From the NCBI GenBank assembly GCA_039984715.1, contig JBDWUA010000014.1, positions 310,001 through 374,000 on the forward strand: DNA of 64,000 nucleotides, in the 5' to 3' direction. How positions within the stretch are numbered: position 1 is the stretch's first letter; the number at the start of each line of letters is the position of its first letter. The notes under the pieces were generated by a model that was given only the letters and a program-made list of their open reading frames with translations, ran no database searches and was not told the origin of the DNA. This document shows, piece by piece, positions 50,699 through 59,860 of the stretch. A program made the translations under genes and the position numbers. The DNA is from JABSSA01 sp039984715 (GTDB lineage Bacteria > Pseudomonadota > Alphaproteobacteria > Rhodobacterales > Rhodobacteraceae).

Positions 50699-52369
50699 AT
50701 GTATACTTACAATGAATTCGACACGGCATTTATTGCCGAACGCAACCAACAGTTCCGCACTCAGGTTGAGCGCCGGATCGACGGCAGCCTGACAGAAGAC
50801 GAATTCAAGCCTTTGCGCCTGATGAACGGTCTGTATCTGCAACTGCATGCCTATATGCTGCGCGTGGCCATTCCGTATGGCTCGCTTGACAGTGCGAAAA
50901 TGCGCCAACTGGCCTATTTGGCGGAACGCTGGGACAAAGGTTACGGCCACTTCACCACACGCCAAAACATCCAATACAACTGGCCCGACCTCAAAGACGT
51001 GCCGGATATGCTGGATGCGCTGGCCGAAGTTGGCATGCACGCGATCCAAACATCGGGCAACACGATCCGCAACGTAACTGCGGACCATTTTGCAGGCGCT
51101 GCAGACGACGAAGTTGCTGACCCTCGCCCCTATGCAGAACTGATCCGTCAGTGGTCCACAGATCACCCGGAATTCCAGTTCATGCCGCGTAAATTCAAAA
51201 TCGCCATCACGGGTGCCCCGAATGATCGCGCTGTGATCAAGGCCCATGACATCGGGTTGGTTGTGCGTGAACGCGACGGTGTTCGTGGATTTCAGGTTGT
51301 TGTTGGTGGTGGTCTTGGCCGCACACCGATGATCGGCAAAGTCTTAAACGAATTTGTGACCGAAGCGGATATCCTGCCGTACCTCGAGGCCATTGTCAGC
51401 GTTTGGAACCAAATCGGACGTCGTGACAACAAATACAAAGCGCGGATCAAGATCACCGTGCACGAGCATGGCATCGACGATATCCGTGCTCGCGTTGAAG
51501 AACGCTTTGCGCTGGTCAAACCCCAGTTCAATGGTGTTGATCAGCAGCTGTTGTCCGAGATTGAGACACATTTTGCGGCCCCTGAATTCAAGACAGACTC
51601 TGAAGCGCCGTTTAAATCTGCCTATAACGACGATGCGATCTTTCGGTCGTGGGTCGACACAAACGTGTCGTCACACAAAGCGCCCGGATATTCGATCGTG
51701 TCCATCAGCCTGAAAGCGCATGGTGAAACTCCGGGTGATGCGTCCGCGGCCCAAATGCGCGCCATGGCAGATTTGGCGGAACAATTCGGCCACGACGAAT
51801 TGCGCATCAGTCACGAGCAAAACGTGATCTTGCCCCATGTGCATCGTGCTGACCTGCCGAAAATTCACGCCATCCTTAAAGAACATGGGCTGGCCACAGC
51901 GAATATCGGCCTGATCTCGGATATCATTGCCTGCCCCGGCATGGATTATTGCGCGCTGGCAACGGCGCGTTCGATCCCAATCGCGCAAGAGATTGCGACA
52001 CAGTTCAACGACATCAAACGAGAGCATGATATCGGCGAACTGAAAATCAAAATCTCGGGCTGCATCAATGCCTGTGGCCACCATCATGTTGGTCATATCG
52101 GCATATTGGGATTGGACCGTGCAGGCGTCGAAAACTACCAAGTGACGTTGGGTGGAGACGCAACTGAGACTGCGGTTGTTGGCGAACGAGCGGGCCGTGG
52201 TTTTTCGGCCGAGGAAATTGTCCCCGCCGTCGAACGGATCGTCGAAACCTATCTGGAACTTCGGGAAAGTGCCGACGAGACATTCTTGCAAACCTATCGA
52301 CGGACTGGATTGCCACCCTTTAAGGCAGCCCTTTATCCCGAAACCAAAGCCGCAGTAGCAGCCGAGTAA
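50699..52369 (+). CDS. cysI: Assimilatory sulfite reductase haemoprotein subunit
   Basis: The 556-residue protein reduces sulfite to sulfide with sirohaem and a 4Fe-4S cluster. The fold is two ferredoxin-like halves; cluster and sirohaem cysteines are in ACPGMDYCALATARS and KISGCINACGHHHVGHIG, the latter the C-x3-C signature. The N-terminal half has YGHFTTRQNIQYNWP. It could also reduce nitrite, as the family includes both, but the cys-gene context supports sulfite. Electrons may come from ferredoxin reduced by the Fpr encoded downstream. Confidence 0.93.
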   Translation: MYTYNEFDTAFIAERNQQFRTQVERRIDGSLTEDEFKPLRLMNGLYLQLHAYMLRVAIPYGSLDSAKMRQLAYLAERWDKGYGHFTTRQNIQYNWPDLKDVPDMLDALAEVGMHAIQTSGNTIRNVTADHFAGAADDEVADPRPYAELIRQWSTDHPEFQFMPRKFKIAITGAPNDRAVIKAHDIGLVVRERDGVRGFQVVVGGGLGRTPMIGKVLNEFVTEADILPYLEAIVSVWNQIGRRDNKYKARIKITVHEHGIDDIRARVEERFALVKPQFNGVDQQLLSEIETHFAAPEFKTDSEAPFKSAYNDDAIFRSWVDTNVSSHKAPGYSIVSISLKAHGETPGDASAAQMRAMADLAEQFGHDELRISHEQNVILPHVHRADLPKIHAILKEHGLATANIGLISDIIACPGMDYCALATARSIPIAQEIATQFNDIKREHDIGELKIKISGCINACGHHHVGHIGILGLDRAGVENYQVTLGGDATETAVVGERAGRGFSAEEIVPAVERIVETYLELRESADETFLQTYRRTGLPPFKAALYPETKAAVAAE

Positions 52370-52374
52370 CGCAG

Positions 52375-53127
52375 ATGTCGCAAGTTTTTCGCGGATCACC
52401 TGGCGCTTTGCCTACCGATGTACCACCAGAAACTCTGGTGACTGCATTGAACGCGCGCCTTCGTAACCACGGGGCGACGGATGTGTTGCGTGCAGCCGTC
52501 GACGCCCTGCCTAACCTTGCACTTGTGTCCAGTTTTGGCGCTGAATCCGTTGTGCTGTTGCACCTCAGTGCGATGGTCAAACGCGATATTCCGGTGATCT
52601 TCGTGGACACAGAAATGTTGTTCACTGAAACCCTTGTATACCAGCAAGAAGTGGCGGAGCGTTTGAAGCTGAAAGATCTACGGATCATTCGCGCCGATGA
52701 CACTGCAGAGCACGACCCTGACGGCACATTGCATCAACGCGATACCGATGCGTGTTGCGCGTTGCGCAAAACAGCGCCGTTGCAAAAAGCGCTCAGCCCG
52801 TTTTCCAGCTGGATCACGGGACGCAAGCGGTATCAATCTGGACGCCGGGCAAGCCTTGATTTTTTTGAGGTCGAAGACGGAACGCAGCGGATCAAAGTCA
52901 ATCCATTGGCGCGCTGGTCTCCGGAGGACATTCAGGAATATATGATCGAAAACCGCTTGCCCCGTCATCCAATGGTGGCACAAGGATATCCTTCGATTGG
53001 GTGTGCGCCGTGCACGTCCAAGGTCGAAGACGGTGAAGACCCGCGCGCTGGACGTTGGCGTGGCAAAGATAAAGACGAATGCGGCATTCACTTTGTGAAT
53101 GGTAAAATGGTGCGTGGAGGCGCGTAA
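52375..53127 (+). CDS. cysH: Phosphoadenylyl/adenylyl-sulfate reductase (Fe-S type)
   Basis: A 250-residue reductase of the PP-loop family that cleaves activated sulfate to sulfite and AMP or PAP. LVSSFGAESVVLLHL is the PP-loop, DTEMLFTETLVYQQEV follows, and RKRYQSGRRASL is the sulfonyl-binding arginine segment. Cysteines DACCALRKTAPL and GCAPCTSKV plus ECGIHF near the C-terminus form the CC...CxxC arrangement of the 4Fe-4S type, so APS is the likely substrate. It is followed after 3 bases by the DUF934 gene. Confidence 0.94.
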   Translation: MSQVFRGSPGALPTDVPPETLVTALNARLRNHGATDVLRAAVDALPNLALVSSFGAESVVLLHLSAMVKRDIPVIFVDTEMLFTETLVYQQEVAERLKLKDLRIIRADDTAEHDPDGTLHQRDTDACCALRKTAPLQKALSPFSSWITGRKRYQSGRRASLDFFEVEDGTQRIKVNPLARWSPEDIQEYMIENRLPRHPMVAQGYPSIGCAPCTSKVEDGEDPRAGRWRGKDKDECGIHFVNGKMVRGGA

Positions 53128-53130
53128 GAC

Positions 53131-53544
53131 ATGACAATTATCGTGACAGACGAAGGTTTTAGCGCTGACACTTGGGACAAGGGTTTCACCCCAATGGGGG
53201 ATGCCGCCAATGACGTTGAAGCGCTGGATGTTCCTTCAGATATTGACCCGGATACTATTCCGCTGACATCTGAAATTATCCGCGTAGATTTTCCAAGCTT
53301 TGCGGATGGACGTGGGTTCACCATTGCCCGGATGTTGCGCTTGCGCGGCTATAAGGGGCGTTTGCGCGCACGCGGGCACGTCTTGGCCGATCAATACGCC
53401 ATGGCACGCCGCACTGGATTTGACGAAGTGGAAATCAGCCAAGCTTTGGCTGCGCGCCAACCCGCTGATCAATGGGCCTTTCGCGCAGACTGGAAAGCAC
53501 ATGATTATCAGAACCGCCTACGTGGTGGGCAGGTCGCGGGTTGA
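53131..53544 (+). CDS. DUF934 family protein of sulfate assimilation
   Basis: A 137-residue protein with the DUF934 core IIRVDFPSFADGRGFTIARMLRLRGYKGRLRARGHVLADQYAMARRTGFDEVEIS. These proteins occur next to cysI and cysH throughout alpha- and betaproteobacteria; a role as an accessory protein of sulfite reductase is assumed from this linkage only. It has no recognised catalytic motif. Confidence 0.88.
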   Translation: MTIIVTDEGFSADTWDKGFTPMGDAANDVEALDVPSDIDPDTIPLTSEIIRVDFPSFADGRGFTIARMLRLRGYKGRLRARGHVLADQYAMARRTGFDEVEISQALAARQPADQWAFRADWKAHDYQNRLRGGQVAG

Positions 53545-53621
53545 TTCACCTTTTTCGTTAGCACACAAACAAAAACCTTTCACAAGATAGGATGCGGGTG
53601 TAAACTCGCATGGATATATTC

Positions 53622-54470
53622 ATGACCGAGCAATCCCCAGTGAACCAAGCAACCGCCGCCAAGGCACCCGCCCTGCCCGACGCACAGACCGTCACACAGG
53701 TGAAACATTGGACAGACCGTCTGTTCAGTTTTCGTGTCAGCCGCCCCGCATCCATGCGATTCCGGTCTGGCGAATTTGTGATGATCGGCCTTATGGGCGA
53801 TGTAAATCCAAAGACCGGCAAACAAAAACCGCTGTTGCGGGCCTATTCGATTGCATCCCCTGCATGGGATGACGAGCTCGAATTTTATTCGATCAAAGTA
53901 CAAGACGGTCCTTTGACATCGCGCCTGCAACACATTCAGCCCGGTGACGAAATCATTCTGCGGCCCAAACCTGTTGGAACTTTGGTTCACGACGCGCTGT
54001 TGCCCGGAAAACGCCTGTGGTTGTTCGCAACTGGCACTGGGTTTGCACCGTTTGCGTCGCTGCTGCGCGAACCGCAAACCTATGAGGATTACGACGAAAT
54101 CATCGTCACCCATACCTGTCGCGAAGTCGGAGAGCTTGCCTATGGTGCGGACCTCATCGACAGCATTCGTCAGGACGAAATGCTGGCTGAATTGATGGGC
54201 GAAGGCTTCCACGACAAGCTGCGGTATTATCCAACGACCACTCGTGAAGAGAGCCCAAAGATGGGCCGCATCACCGACCTGATGCGTTCGGGAGAAGTCT
54301 ATAGCGATCTGGGTGTGGCCCCACTGGCGCCTGAAACAGACCGTGCGATGATCTGTGGGAACATGGCGTTCAATCTAGACATCAAAGAATTGCTAGAAGG
54401 CTATGGGTTGGAAGAAGGTGCGAATTCCAAACCGGCCCAATATGTCGTTGAAAAAGCCTTCCTCGACTAA
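53622..54470 (+). CDS. fpr: Ferredoxin-NADP+ reductase
   Basis: A 282-residue FAD enzyme of the Fpr type that reduces ferredoxin with NADPH. The FAD motif LLRAYSIASPAWDDELEFYSIKV, phosphate/NADP motif FATGTGFAPFASLLREP and C-terminal MICGNMAFNLDIKELLEGYGLEEGANSKPAQYVVEKAFLD are complete. It starts at ATG 53622, 77 bases after DUF934, and ends at a strong terminator, so it may be the last gene of the cys operon, feeding electrons to sulfite reductase. A separate role in oxidative stress is possible. Confidence 0.95.
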   Translation: MTEQSPVNQATAAKAPALPDAQTVTQVKHWTDRLFSFRVSRPASMRFRSGEFVMIGLMGDVNPKTGKQKPLLRAYSIASPAWDDELEFYSIKVQDGPLTSRLQHIQPGDEIILRPKPVGTLVHDALLPGKRLWLFATGTGFAPFASLLREPQTYEDYDEIIVTHTCREVGELAYGADLIDSIRQDEMLAELMGEGFHDKLRYYPTTTREESPKMGRITDLMRSGEVYSDLGVAPLAPETDRAMICGNMAFNLDIKELLEGYGLEEGANSKPAQYVVEKAFLD

Positions 54471-54488
54471 TTTTCTAAACACTCGAAT

Positions 54489-54528
54489 CGAAAAAGCCGC
54501 GCCAGAATATTCTGACGCGGCTTTTTTC
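54489..54528. terminator. Bidirectional terminator between fpr and the repeat protein
   Basis: AAAAAGCCGCG and CGCGGCTTTTTT enclose an AGAATATTCT palindrome, giving a long stem with A and T tracts on both sides, serving both convergent genes. Confidence 0.93.
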
Positions 54529-54548
54529 ATTCTGCTTTGGCGATTGTG

Positions 54549-55550
54549 TTACAGGCCAAGAGCGGCCTTAACCTGATCCAACAAACCTTGCAGCACTTCT
54601 GGGTTTTCGCTGGCTTTTTCCAGACCGGATTTCAGCAACGTTTTCTGCGTCAGGCCCAATTCCGACCCGTCGATCATTTCGACAACTTTATCCAGATCAA
54701 ACCCATCCGCTGTCAGCAAATCCGCAACTCCAGCGGCGTCCGTTCCAGCATCAGTCGCGGCCTGAGCATCGCTTGCCACATCGGTTGCAGTTTCGGTTGC
54801 GTCCGTCACAGAGTCTGCTGCATCACTCACCTCTTCGGTAACCGCGCTGGCGCTTTCGGCTGTTTCGGTTGTGGTTTCGACTGCATCTGCGGCGTCTGTC
54901 ACCTCTTGGGTCACATCGCTTGCTGCTTGCGTTGCATCAGTTGCCGTTTCTGTAGCCCCTTCTACGACATCACCCGCAGTTTCTGTGACTGCCTCGACAG
55001 TTTCGCCAACGGTTTCCGTAGCAGATTCGGTGACGTCAGTGACCGCTTCGACGGCGTCAGAAGCAGACTCTGTTGCGGTTTCCAGCGCCTCTTGGCCGGA
55101 TTCGACTGTTGCTTCTACCGCGTCAGTTGCAACGTCTTGGGCCCCTTCGACGACGGATTCGGCACCATCAACAACTGCTTGTGCCCCATCTGTCGCGACA
55201 TCCGCTGCATTTGCAGCACCGTCAGTGGCCGCCTCAACAGCGTCTGTGGCCGTCTCGGTTGCACTTTCGGCGACATCGGACACTGCATCTGTCGCGCCTT
55301 CTGCCACGTCCGCTGCAGCATCAACTGCGTCTTCAGCCACGTCAGTTACCGCTTCAACGGCGCTCTCTGTGGCGTCAGTGGCCGTTTCCACCGTGCTTCC
55401 CACTGCGTCGCTCGCGCTTTCCAACGCGGCGGGAACACCGACTGCATCTGCCGCCTCGGTCGCGATTTCTTGGACTGAGCGCCCTGAATAAAGTACGTAT
55501 CCGACGATCACGACGACTGCCGCGACGGCAATCCAAATCAAGTTGCGCAT
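54549..55550 (-). CDS. Membrane-anchored 11-residue-repeat protein (LEA/apolipoprotein-like)
   Basis: A 333-residue protein with a single N-terminal membrane helix (LIWIAVAAVVVIVGYVLYS), about 240 residues of degenerate 11-mers such as VTDVAEDAVDA, AADVAEGATDA, VSDVAESATET and VEAVTDVTESA, and a C-terminal domain of about 55 residues (ADGFDLDKVVEMIDGSELGLTQKTLLKSGLEKASENPEVLQGLLDQV split across helices). The repeat is almost free of Lys and Arg and strongly acidic. The 11-residue period predicts an amphipathic or right-handed coiled-coil helix as in LEA proteins. ATG 55550 follows AAAGGAG. I cannot name its function; a stress or membrane-spacing role is a guess. Confidence 0.8.
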   Translation of the reverse strand: MRNLIWIAVAAVVVIVGYVLYSGRSVQEIATEAADAVGVPAALESASDAVGSTVETATDATESAVEAVTDVAEDAVDAAADVAEGATDAVSDVAESATETATDAVEAATDGAANAADVATDGAQAVVDGAESVVEGAQDVATDAVEATVESGQEALETATESASDAVEAVTDVTESATETVGETVEAVTETAGDVVEGATETATDATQAASDVTQEVTDAADAVETTTETAESASAVTEEVSDAADSVTDATETATDVASDAQAATDAGTDAAGVADLLTADGFDLDKVVEMIDGSELGLTQKTLLKSGLEKASENPEVLQGLLDQVKAALGL

Positions 55551-55749
55551 TGTAATCTCCTTTGTTCTGCAAAATCCGAAAAATCCGAACCAAGCGTGCC
55601 TTTCGGCTGGAATGCGCAATCACGCGAAAGTCAGCAAGGGGGAAAAACGCGCGAAAGGCAGCGTCAGCACAGAATTGCCGCTTGAAGAGTAACGGCCCTG
55701 CGGTTAGGTTCCGGCACCTGTAAACAGCCACGACTTAAGGACAACGACC

Positions 55750-56298
55750 ATCGCTCGCAGACCGCACAATGCGCCGCCGCAAAGAGACACTGGCCCAAGG
55801 GTCAACGATCGCATCCGATCAAATGAAATCCGCCTGATTGGCGCCGACGGTGAAAACGTTGGCGTTGTTACGCCGACGAGGGCAATGGAAATGGCCTTCG
55901 AAGCAGGGCTAGACCTTGTTGAGATTTCGCCAAACGCCAATCCGCCTGTCTGTAAGATCATGGATTTCGGCAAGTTCAAATATGAACAGCAAAAGCGCGA
56001 AAGTGAAGCGCGAAAGAAACAGAAGATCATTGAGATCAAAGAGGTCAAGTTTCGTCCGAACACGGATACAAACGACTATGACGTCAAGATGCGCAATGTT
56101 TTCAAGTTCTTGGAAAACGGCGACAAGGTGAAAGTCACCTTGCGATTCCGTGGTCGCGAAATGGCGCACCAGGAACTTGGTCGGCAATTGCTGCACCGTG
56201 TTGCGGATGACATCAAAGATTTAGGCAAAGTCGAAAACATGCCCAAAATGGAAGGTCGTCAGATGATCATGATGATCGGACCGCTTCCAACAAATTAA
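55750..56298 (+). CDS. infC: Translation initiation factor IF-3 with AUC start
   Basis: IF-3 binds the 30S subunit and polices start-codon choice. Translating from ATC 55750 gives a 182-residue protein with the standard family N-terminus (IARRPHNAPPQRDTGPRVND read as Met first), then RLIGADGENVGVV, NPPVCKIMDFGKFKYEQQKRESEARKKQK and the C-terminal TLRFRGREMAHQ to MIMMIGPL. AAGGA ends 8 bases upstream. The first ATG in frame, at 55885, would remove 45 residues including the N-domain core. Rare AUU, AUC or AUA starts are used by IF-3 genes for autoregulation, because IF-3 discriminates against them. Confidence 0.95.
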   Translation: MARRPHNAPPQRDTGPRVNDRIRSNEIRLIGADGENVGVVTPTRAMEMAFEAGLDLVEISPNANPPVCKIMDFGKFKYEQQKRESEARKKQKIIEIKEVKFRPNTDTNDYDVKMRNVFKFLENGDKVKVTLRFRGREMAHQELGRQLLHRVADDIKDLGKVENMPKMEGRQMIMMIGPLPTN

Positions 56299-56323
56299 GT
56301 CGAATTCAGAACGCATGTTCTAG

Positions 56324-56363
56324 AAAACCCCGTCTTGTTTCCAAGGCGGGGTTTCGTTTTTTT
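56324..56363 (+). terminator. Rho-independent terminator of infC
   Basis: AAACCCCG and CGGGGTTT form the outer stem, with CTTG/CAAG inside, followed after CG by a seven-T run. The usual rpmI-rplT genes do not follow infC here. Confidence 0.88.
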
Positions 56364-56453
56364 CAATGGGATTGGTCCTGAATCTAGAATCGTTGACGGC
56401 GATCTTGAGTGACCCAAGTGAATCACTCACGCTGGTCCTTCCCCCACGCCAAT

Positions 56454-56483
56454 AAAAAAGCCGCGCAACTTGGCGCGGCTTTT
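56454..56483. terminator. Bidirectional terminator of the coxSLM-like operon
   Basis: AAAAAAGCCGCGC-AACTT-GGCGCGGCTTTT; on the minus strand the stem is followed by TTTTTTATT, 21 bases past the coxM-like stop. Confidence 0.9.
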
Positions 56484-56503
56484 CTGTAATTTTTCCGGTG
56501 GGC

Positions 56504-57295
56504 TCAGCTGGCGGCTTCGATTGCTCGTTTGGTCAGAACACCAACCAAATGCGCGCGGTATGCACCAGTGCCATGCAGATCGTTGATCATACCATCCGCC
56601 GGAACCGACGCACCATCGATGGCGCTGGCCACAAAATTTCCGGACAATGCCGATTCTGCTTCCATCCAACGGAACACACCGTCTTCTGAGGCCCCAGTTA
56701 CGGCCACTCGTACGCCATCCGCATATTTGGCCACAAAGACACCAACCAAAGCGAATCGTGACGCGGGTTGTACGAATTTCTGGTAATTGGCTTTTTCCGG
56801 AACGGGGAATTTCACCTCTGTGATGATCTCGCCTTCGTTCAATGAAGTTGAGAACATTCCAGTGAAATATTCTTCTGCCGGGATTTCACGCTTGTTCGTC
56901 ACAACCGTTGCCCCAGAGGCCATCACAGCGGCAGGATAGCACGCAGCCGGATCATTATTCGCCACTGACCCACCTATGGTTCCCCGATTGCGAACTGCAG
57001 GATCCCCAATATGCGAAGCCAAATCAGCCAAGGCCGGGTAAATGGACGCCCCCGCAGATGCGACAGTCGCATGCGGCGTTGCCCCACCAATGCAAAGCGC
57101 ACCATCATCGCCAGTGCGGACACCGTTCAGTTCTGCGATTCCGGTCAAGCTGACCAATTTTGATGGGCTTGCCAAACGTTGCTTCATTGTGGGCAACAAG
57201 GTTTGCCCACCCCCAAGCGCCTCTGCGTCATCCCCAGACAGCGCGGCAACCGCGTCTGCGACTGTTGCGGGTTTTTCAAACTCGAAGTTATACAT
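56504..57295 (-). CDS. coxM: CO dehydrogenase/xanthine dehydrogenase FAD subunit (CoxM-type)
   Basis: The 263-residue medium subunit carries FAD for a molybdenum hydroxylase. The N-terminal MYNFEFEKPATVADAVAALSGDDAEALGGGQTLLPTMKQRLASPSKLVSLTGI has the FAD-binding AGGQTL-like GGGQTLLP and the second motif THATVASAGASIYPALADLASHIGDPAVRNRGTIGGSVANNDP is complete. It is the third gene of a leftward S-L-M operon, the order of form II enzymes. Confidence 0.93.
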   Translation of the reverse strand: MYNFEFEKPATVADAVAALSGDDAEALGGGQTLLPTMKQRLASPSKLVSLTGIAELNGVRTGDDGALCIGGATPHATVASAGASIYPALADLASHIGDPAVRNRGTIGGSVANNDPAACYPAAVMASGATVVTNKREIPAEEYFTGMFSTSLNEGEIITEVKFPVPEKANYQKFVQPASRFALVGVFVAKYADGVRVAVTGASEDGVFRWMEAESALSGNFVASAIDGASVPADGMINDLHGTGAYRAHLVGVLTKRAIEAAS

Positions 57296-57392
57296 CTTTC
57301 TTTCCTTTCATTGATGCGTGACCCAAAAATCCTGCGTCACAGCACCAAACAAACTCCGGCAGGTTCGGGGCGGACCCCGAACCTGAATTCGA

Positions 57393-59756
57393 TCAACTGT
57401 TCATGGCTGACCAGACACGTGACGGGCTAAGTGGCATATCGATATGCGTCACATCCTTGCCGCCACGTTGCAGCGCATCCACAACTGCATTGACCACAGC
57501 CGGCGGCGATCCAATCGCACCCGCTTCGCCACAGCCCTTCACACCCAACGGATTGTGCGTGCACGGCGTCTGGCAAGAATGATCAACGTCATAGAAAGGA
57601 AGATCATCGGCCCGTGGCATCGCGTAATCCATGTAAGACGCGCTTAGCAATTGGCCGTTTTCGTCATAGACACAGTTTTCCAACAACGCCTGACCAATAC
57701 CTTGACCGATGCCACCATGCACCTGACCATCCACAATCATCGGGTTGATGATATTGCCAAAGTCATCCGCCGCAGCAAAACGTTCGATGGTGACTTTGCC
57801 TGTGTCTGGGTCCAGTTCGACCTCGCAAGCATAAGCGCCTGACGGATAGGTAAAGTTCGACGGATCATAGAACGCCGTTTCCTCGAGGCCCGGTTCGATA
57901 TCTTCCAGCGGATAGTTATGCGGCACATAGGCGGCCAAACACACATCGCCCCAAGCTACCGATTTATCCGTTCCGGCAATGCTGAACGTCCCGTTTTTCA
58001 ATTCAACGTCCGCATCTGCAGCTTCCATCAAATGGGCCGCGATCTTTTTGGTCTTGGCGATGATCTTTTCGGTTGCCCGAACCATAGCCGAACCACCAAC
58101 CGCGATCGAACGCGATCCATATGTGCCCATACCCATCGGAGTATTTGCCGTATCGCCGTGAACGATTTCGACCATGCCTTCGTCAACGCCAATCATTTCG
58201 GCAATGACCTGCGGGAATGACGTCTCGTGCCCCTGCCCGTGGCTGTGTGACCCGGTCATAACAACAAGACCACCGGTCGCATTCACACGCACGGTCGCGC
58301 TTTCATAAAGACCAGCGCGCGCGCCCAATTGCCCCACAAGGTTTGACGGTGCGATACCGCAAGCCTCAATGTAGCAATTCACACCCAAACCACGCCATTT
58401 GCCTTTGGCCTCGGATGCGGCGCGACGGGCTTCAAAACCAGACAGATCAGCGATCTGTTCCAGCTTGTCCATCGTCGCATGATAATCGCCAGTGTCATAT
58501 TCCACCGCAACAGGTGTCGCGTATGGGAATTCAGTGATGAAGTTCTGGCGACGCAGCGCCAACGGATCAACACCCAGTTCCCGCGCGGCCTTATCAATGA
58601 CGCGTTCCAACTGGAAAGTTGCCTCGGGACGTCCTGCCCCACGATAGGCATCAACAGGCACTGTATTGGTAAAGACCGCTTTCACATTCACGTAAATCAG
58701 CGGCGTTTTATAGTTCCCGGCCATCAACGTGCCGTGCAGCCAAGTTGGAACAGAAGGCGCGAACGTAGAGAGATAGGCCCCCATATTCGCATAGGTGTCG
58801 GTCCGAATAGCGGTAAAGTTGTTGTCGCTGTCCAATGCCAACTGAATCTTGGTCACGTGGTCACGCCCATGGGCATCAGAAATAAACGCTTCTGATCGCG
58901 ATGACGTCCATTTGACCGGTCGATTGATCTGTTTGGATGCGAATGTCACAAAGGCTTCTTCCGCGTAATGGAAGATTTTCGTGCCAAATCCACCACCAAC
59001 ATCAGGTGCCACAACGCGCAGCTTGTGTTCTGGAATACCCAGAACAAATGCGCCCATAAGCAACCGGATAACATGCGGGTTTTGTGACGTTGTATACAGC
59101 GTTGAATCGCCGGTTCCGCGCGCATAATCCCCAACAGCAACACGAGGTTCCATCGGGTTTGCGACCAGCCGGTTATTGACCAACTCAAGCGTCGTTACAT
59201 GTGCGGCATCATCGAATGCCTTGCCAACCGCTTCTTTGTTTTCCTCAACGAAACCCCAGTCATAACAAAGGTTTGACGTCAGATCATCATGTACTTTTGT
59301 CGATCCGTCTGCGACGGCCGCTTTCATATCTATGACCGCAGGCAGTTCAGAAATTTCGACATTGATCGCTTCGGCGGCGTCACGTGCTTGTTCCAACGTA
59401 TCTGCAATAACGGCCGCTACGATTTCACCAACATGACGCACTTTCCCTTGCGCAATGATTGGGTGCGCTGGTTCTTGCATCGGTTCGCCGTGACGGTCTG
59501 TCACCTGCCAACCACAAGGCAATCCGCCCACAGCTTCGAAATCCGCACCTGTAAAGATGCGCACGACTCCGGCCATGCCAGACGCCGCACTTGTATCGAC
59601 CGCATTGATCGTTCCGTGCGCGATATCCGAACGCAAGAAAAATACATGCGATTGACCATGCACATTGATGTCATCGGTGTAATTGCCAGCCCCTGTTAGG
59701 AACCTCACATCTTCGCGCCGCTTCGGTGCTGCGCCAATGCCTGAATCCTTCGGCAT
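57393..59756 (-). CDS. coxL: Form II CO dehydrogenase-like molybdopterin subunit (CoxL-type)
   Basis: The 787-residue large subunit binds molybdopterin cytosine dinucleotide. The active-site loop is AYRGAGR (residues 370-376), the form II signature, rather than AYxCSFR of proven CO dehydrogenases, which includes the Cu-binding Cys. Other motifs are GGGFGTKIFHYAEEAFVTFAS, the Q/MCD-binding HGQGHETSFPQVIAEMIG and catalytic Glu in GVKGCGEAGAIGSPPA. It lies between coxS and coxM. Form II enzymes probably oxidise an aromatic or other organic substrate, though CO activity was reported for some; the substrate here is uncertain. Confidence 0.93.
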   Translation of the reverse strand: MPKDSGIGAAPKRREDVRFLTGAGNYTDDINVHGQSHVFFLRSDIAHGTINAVDTSAASGMAGVVRIFTGADFEAVGGLPCGWQVTDRHGEPMQEPAHPIIAQGKVRHVGEIVAAVIADTLEQARDAAEAINVEISELPAVIDMKAAVADGSTKVHDDLTSNLCYDWGFVEENKEAVGKAFDDAAHVTTLELVNNRLVANPMEPRVAVGDYARGTGDSTLYTTSQNPHVIRLLMGAFVLGIPEHKLRVVAPDVGGGFGTKIFHYAEEAFVTFASKQINRPVKWTSSRSEAFISDAHGRDHVTKIQLALDSDNNFTAIRTDTYANMGAYLSTFAPSVPTWLHGTLMAGNYKTPLIYVNVKAVFTNTVPVDAYRGAGRPEATFQLERVIDKAARELGVDPLALRRQNFITEFPYATPVAVEYDTGDYHATMDKLEQIADLSGFEARRAASEAKGKWRGLGVNCYIEACGIAPSNLVGQLGARAGLYESATVRVNATGGLVVMTGSHSHGQGHETSFPQVIAEMIGVDEGMVEIVHGDTANTPMGMGTYGSRSIAVGGSAMVRATEKIIAKTKKIAAHLMEAADADVELKNGTFSIAGTDKSVAWGDVCLAAYVPHNYPLEDIEPGLEETAFYDPSNFTYPSGAYACEVELDPDTGKVTIERFAAADDFGNIINPMIVDGQVHGGIGQGIGQALLENCVYDENGQLLSASYMDYAMPRADDLPFYDVDHSCQTPCTHNPLGVKGCGEAGAIGSPPAVVNAVVDALQRGGKDVTHIDMPLSPSRVWSAMNS

Positions 59757-59860
59757 AGTCTTCCTCCCTTTATTGCTGCGAAAGCACGTGCGCCTGAACC
59801 TCGTCTTGCCTTTTCAGACAAACCTCCCAGAGTTTCAGCGACGGCCTCGTTGCTTGAACG

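Noticed and set aside
51671..52399. A 242-codon leftward frame
   Set aside because: It is antisense to cysI, whose sirohaem and Fe-S motifs are in the other strand.
54537..55478. A 313-codon rightward frame, rich in Cys, Phe and Gly
   Set aside because: It is fully antisense to the acidic 11-residue-repeat protein; the repeat's codon bias keeps several opposite frames open and the composition is not protein-like.
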